Shown here one piece after another: positions 59,801 through 64,000 of a stretch of DNA of 64,000 nucleotides. The stretch's first letter is position 1. Each line of letters starts with the position of its first letter. A program made the position numbers and the translations under genes. The stretch is from Chionis minor. Its lineage: Eukaryota; Chordata; Aves; Charadriiformes; Chionididae. The stretch lies in contig VZSF01006713.1 of the NCBI GenBank assembly GCA_013398295.1, forward strand, positions 248,001-312,000. The letters run 5' to 3'. Under the pieces are notes generated by a model. It was given only the letters and a program-made list of their open reading frames with translations. It ran no database searches and was not told the DNA's origin.

Positions 59801-62089
59801 GTATATATTTCAGACGAACACTATTTCCTAGTGCACGGAAAGGTGGACTGGTACTCATAGACAAGACTTTCTATTTGTTTGCTGCACTACCCTGGGCAAG
59901 TTACCCCATCTTACTATGTGTCTTTCTCCTAGTCTGCTAAATCAAAATCTTTTCAGTGGTATAATTTTAATTGCATTTAGCTAAATATTGTTAGTTTTTC
60001 ACAATAAAATTTAATTATTAAAGAAACTACTAACACCTCCACTTTGGTCACACACTCTGAGATTATATTTGGATGTTAATGGGTACATAAACTTATTTCT
60101 GGATCTGACTGCTGGAGGAATTTCAACTTCAGTAAACTAAAGCAAAGAGTGCTTTTTTATTTCCCAGTACTGAAATTTAATAAAGCTCATAAAGTCTGAG
60201 CTTCTCACTACATGACAAAGCAGCCAACAATTTTTTTTTTCCAATTGCCTATTTTACACATGGTGACTGGTAACACTGCATGTAAGAAATATGTACATAT
60301 GAAGCATCCACTGTTTTACTGGAAAGATAGAATGGAATTCTAGTAATTATTAAATGGAGCAAAAAATTAATTGAATTAGCATTTTAAACATGAAACTAAA
60401 ATGGTCTAAAATTTTGTGTATCGGTCCTTGAAAAAAATATCAAAGCAAAATCTACAAACTTTGCACTGTATTAAATGGGTCCTCTGCAACCTGCCACCAT
60501 ACACACAAATCTATGTCCAAAGTAATGCAATAGGAAAGTTCTGTGCAACTGTAAGGACCTAAAAACTAGCACGTCAGTTTCAGAAATCTGTTCCTCCATT
60601 TCAGGAAACATGTTTTATGAAGTAAAAGATTTTAGGGAAAAAAAAAAGATAAATCGATGCAACTGAAAGGTATGCAAAAATAAGTGCACTCTAAAGATAC
60701 TTAAAACAAGTAAGAAAATCTGTGTATGCTTCTAATCAAGAATTATGGTAGTTGAACACTTTTAACTTCAAGAATTATATCTAGCTTTGTATCAACTTGA
60801 CAGTAAGTACTCAAACTAAATATGTTACTAGCAGTTTTTACAAGGTTTCTCTTTCAAATTAAACACAATTTCTTCGAGATCTTCCCTTTACAGTGGCTGA
60901 ATTCCCAGTAGAACTTCAGCAAACATTAAACATATTTCAGATAAATGCAGATTCAATTGCTTTACTTAGAAAACATGAAAAAAGCAGCTTGCATATATAA
61001 TAGAACAGCATGCAATTAAGTGAAGAGGAAATAGGTAGGTGGAAATATGAGTATGTAAAATCCTCTCCAGAAGGAAAGCTCTTAATAAATTATTTACTTC
61101 TATTGGTTGTGGTATCAGTGATAATACCAGAACAAAATGAAACTATATAACTGTCTACTAGTGGTCGCTATAAACCTTTAAAAGCACACGCTCATCTGTT
61201 TTAAGAGTCACTAGTAAGATTGATTTCAAATTCAGGCAGTGAAAAGATCAGAAACAGAAATTTTATTCAGAAACCTTAATTTGATCATCCTTTTTGCAAA
61301 AATTCTGATGCCATCTTTACTTGGATGAACTTTTTCCATCACGCCCATGACATGGACAATGTTACCTTAGTAAGCAGCTCCACAATTCTTTTGTTTCCCC
61401 AATATTCAATGTACAACTGTCAGCTTTATTTACCTTATGCTAACCTAGAGCTGTTCTAAGTTCAAAATTATTGTTTCACATGGTTCCTCTTTACCTTTTA
61501 TTACAATAGTATTGGAATACTCTTTTAATTGAGCAGTGTATGTTGTGGCTACATCACTGTGAGAGAGATATTATTATGCTGATTTTACAAAGAGTGAAGA
61601 CAGACCCAACAGCATTATCTTTAACTGCCCAATTCAACAAACCTATGGAATGATTTTTCAGACTGTTTAGTATTCTATACATTCAAAGTCCATTGACTCA
61701 GCACTTCTGTGAAGTAGGCTATTGCTTTTCATTAGTGCCCCATAAAATCAACATTATTAGAAAGCCACAAAAGATTGTTTGCATTATAGTGACTATATTA
61801 TAACAAGGGACTAGTTATAAAAAGCTTTAAGTAGCCATATAACATTTAACTGATACCTTAGGTGCCTAAATAAAGAACAAAAAAATTCTCGTCACTTATT
61901 GCTAACATGTAAGGCAGCCAGGGTATTCACCTGGAACAGAATAGCCTAGATACCATAGCTTTCCTTAGATCATTTCAGTTGGTGTAATTTCTACACAACA
62001 ATCCTGTGGATTTGGGAAGTTTTAGATCTGCCATATCCAATGGCACAGTCTGGAGAAGTGAAGTACTTCCCATGGTACATTGCAGTCAG
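56836..62089. other. Long unique AT-rich desert
   Basis: About 5.2 kb without a recognised gene. Poly-T at 58240-58258, and CA-rich text near 58840. The segment 57620-57860 has the feel of an old dispersed repeat but I cannot name it. Open frames are up to 81 codons with no motif. Confidence 0.5.
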
Positions 62090-62560
62090 GTTACAGATCA
62101 TTTAAATTAACTGGACTTGCACAAGTCTATGAGACCAGATGTGATGCATTCAAGGTTGCTAAAATACCAGGTTTATGTCACTGGGACGTTTCTCTCTATC
62201 ATCCATGAAAAGTCATGGTAATTAGGGGGAAAAAAGGAAACGTCAAATCTGACTTCAAGGAGAGAAAAAGGAGAATTCAGGGACGTATGGTCCAGTCAGC
62301 CTGACTTCAGCTACTGGGAAAATTATAGAGAAAATTCCTCTTTGAAGCTATCTCCAAGCACATGAAAAAAAAGTAGGTATTTTTCGGCAGCCAGCATGAA
62401 TTTACCAAGGCCATATCATGCCTGAGCAACCTGATTGTATTCTATGGTGTGTTGACTGTCTGTGTGGTTAATAACAAGACAGAGGATGACGTTTATCCTG
62501 ATTTTAGCAATATGTTTGACGTTCTTTTCCATAGTATCCTTATTGCCAGGGCTGAGTGCA
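62090..62560 (+). mobile_element. CR1 LINE fragment, reverse transcriptase N-terminal part
   Basis: ACTTGCACAAGTCTATGAGA (the LHKSMRPDG segment), then GGTCCAGTCAGCCTGACTTC (PVSLTS), then ACCAAGGCCATATCATGCCT (FTKGKSCL) and TTTTCCATAGTATCCTTATT (FHSILI) appear in CR1 order. Frames are broken, and the open frame at 62462 is an off-frame reading of it. Confidence 0.75.
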
Positions 62561-63226
62561 CTAATAAGACTTGATGACCCTGATGAGCCTCACCTGGGGC
62601 TTCCCACCCACACAGCCTACCCACGAGCACAGGAGCCCTATTTAAGCTCAGTCCTGGACTTTATTTCTTTTGCTGAAGTATGTTGGAAGAACATTGATCT
62701 CTAGTGGGCTATGCCCTGTTGAACTGGACCTAAAGCTGTGCGCTGCCTCCTAGCTATTGCAGAATGTTAGGGGCTGGAAGATCATCTGGTCCAACCCCCC
62801 TGCCAGACCAGGTCTACCTACAGCAGGTTGCACAGGATGGTGTTCAGGCGGGTTTTGAATGTCTCCACTTCATGTGTGGAGACTCCACAACCTCCCTGGG
62901 CAGCCTGTTCCAGTGCTCTGCCACCCTCAAAGTAAAGAAGTTCCTCCTCATGTTTAGATGAAACTCCCAACAGGCAGTAATCACGTGCCTGTTGATAACT
63001 GTGCCTGATCTTAATCCTCACATGTGATAGGCTTCCTGGATTGACCTTGGATCTGTCTTTTCACCATAAACTTGGTGTAACGATTTGGACTCGGTCTGCT
63101 AAACTATCTTCTCTGACAGTCCTTGAACTGTTGATGGAACTTATTCCTGCCGCCATTCTGTTCTGCTTGTCTGCTGCTGGTATTGTGGCCTGTTGGTGAG
63201 GTCATCACCTGGTCTGTGCGAAGCAG
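62561..63226 (+). mobile_element. Unclassified repeat, LTR-like, split by a CR1
   Basis: 62561-62759 and 62993-63226 appear to be two halves of one element interrupted by a reversed CR1 3' end. The first half has a promoter-like CCCTATTTAAGCTCAGTC at about 62637 and then TTTATTTC. The second half is GC-balanced with TTGACCTTGGATCTGTC and CCGCCATTCTG. It lies between CR1 and an ERV LTR. Orientation and LTR nature are inferred only. Confidence 0.35.
62760..62992 (-). mobile_element. CR1 3' UTR and terminus
   Basis: GGGGCTGGAAGATCATCTGG, CAGCAGGTTGCACAGGATGG, ACAACCTCCCTGGGCAGCCT and TTCCTCCTCATGTTTAGATG are the reverse complement of CR1 3' UTR in the correct order. This is one of the less-diverged CR1 pieces in the window. 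Open frames on both strands here come from it. Confidence 0.85.
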
Positions 63227-64000
63227 TGATGAAAACCAAATCTGATTAGTCACACTAATTGGTAAGAGTATGTGGAAGTGTGTGAATGTTTATTCCAGCA
63301 AGGTTATGTGATCAGAAACCTCATAACTGAGAGGATTAAAAAAGAGCACAACAAAAACCTAAACATACAGAGACATAGTCCTAACAAAATCAACATGGAG
63401 ACAACGACGAGAAATAAACCTTGCCGGTCACATTAACTGATGGGCTATCAGGAAACTACAGGTCCCAATTCCATGACGATGAATCTGGACTTTACAAATG
63501 GTAAACTGTAAACCAGGGGAAATCCCTGCCACCTGACTGGAGGAGTGAGAAAATCTATAGGACTATACAAACCAATGCAGGGAAAAGGGAGCAAGGAGGA
63601 ACAAAGAGCAAAATGTATTAAAACTGGCAAGTTGTGTGTAAAACAGCGCCAGTCAGTATGCTTGTCTGGCTAAGCTCTGCACTTGATTTCCATGGTTTGT
63701 CCTGTCTTGTTAAACCTTTCCTTAGCTATCTGTGTAATCTCATTCTATCCTGTGTGTATGTGTGCTGCAAAGATTCAGTGCAAACTACTGGATGGGCTAG
63801 TGTGAGAGTACTGGGCGCCAGCTACTAGAGCTAGGATGGGTGTGTGGGTACCCCTAGCTAATGATGTCAGCTACTGGACTGGGCCAGGAATGAATGGTGT
63901 GTGTCCTAAAACCAGCTACTGGAGGGACCAGGGTGAGTGAGGCAAGTGAGGGGCCCAGCACTCATGTCTGGAATGGGACCAAGGGTCACAGCCCATGTCC
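63227..64000 (+). mobile_element. ERV LTR plus leader (plus), copy 3, running off the window
   Basis: It starts TGATGAAAACCAAATCTGAT and matches 24484 onward. It has TATTAAAA at about 63616-63623, then CGCCAGTCAGTATGCTTGTC, then GTGTGTGCTGCAAAGATTCA. The duplicated U3 unit recurs at 63418-63446 (CCTTGCCGGTCACATTAACT). The likely primer-binding region is near 63810 (GGGCGCCAGCTACTAGAG). The leader then repeats CAGCTACTGG at about 63866 and 63911. It continues past 64000, so an attached coding region could exist outside the window. Confidence 0.7.

Noticed and set aside
1..64000. CRISPR arrays, operons, bacterial promoters
   Set aside because: No regularly spaced identical repeats or prokaryotic gene layout; the repeats present are CR1, LTRs and simple sequence of a bird genome.

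Overview
The window looks like an intergenic, AT-rich piece of a bird genome. The evidence is its repeat content. Chicken-repeat-1 (CR1) LINE fragments are scattered throughout, in both orientations and often nested, and several retain the typical CR1 3' end (short ATTCTGTGA-like repeats). Alongside them are LTRs and internal pieces of avian endogenous retroviruses (ERVs). There is no dense gene content, no operon structure, and no tRNA or rRNA gene that I can support. I did not recognise any intact host protein-coding gene. Most open frames are CR1 or ERV debris or chance frames in AT-rich DNA. A bird is a firm call; a songbird-like neoavian is only a guess from the ERV load.

Layout. 1-2750: mostly unique DNA with one CR1 fragment. 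2750-6040: a truncated ERV on the minus strand (3' LTR, polypurine tract, integrase and RNase H remnants, no env) that appears to sit inside a CR1 3' end. 6041-8170: no recognised gene. 8170-12530: broken CR1 copies on the plus strand, interrupted by an LTR end and repeated by assembly error. 12531-15643: unique DNA with one unexplained hydrophobic frame. 15644-19440: an LTR (+), a second LTR family (-), a CR1 scrap, and an ERV LTR plus leader (-). 19441-24480: unique DNA ending in a poly-T/N gap. 24484-25270: ERV LTR plus leader (+), followed by a GC-rich block. 25871-33520: long unique desert. 33525-38515: CR1 (-) and its flank, present twice around an N. 38516-41740: unique. 41741-44405: a nest of four CR1 pieces. 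44406-52515: unique, with a CR1 tail, a poly-C gap and one exon-like candidate. 52521-53606 and 55102-55687: two solo LTRs of one family, each with a perfect 5-bp target-site duplication. 56180-56835: CR1 remnants. 56836-62085: unique. 62090-64000: CR1, an unclassified repeat split by another CR1, and a third ERV LTR plus leader running off the window.

The retroelements do not work together as a pathway; they are independent, decayed insertions. What they record is insertion order (ERV into CR1, CR1 into CR1) and assembly quality. Four single-N positions (4731, 10860, 34878, 36524) separate sequence repeated on both sides, and a fifth pair (8938, 9186) brackets a misplaced copy of DNA found 1.1 kb away. 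Apparent local duplications here should therefore be read first as unmerged contig overlaps. The most interesting biological signals are the 45-bp in-frame tandem repeat inside the longer solo LTR, a recurring CAGCTACTGGAG-like motif in the leader of three separate ERV copies, and two unexplained frames (13362-13748 minus; 51931-52064 minus).
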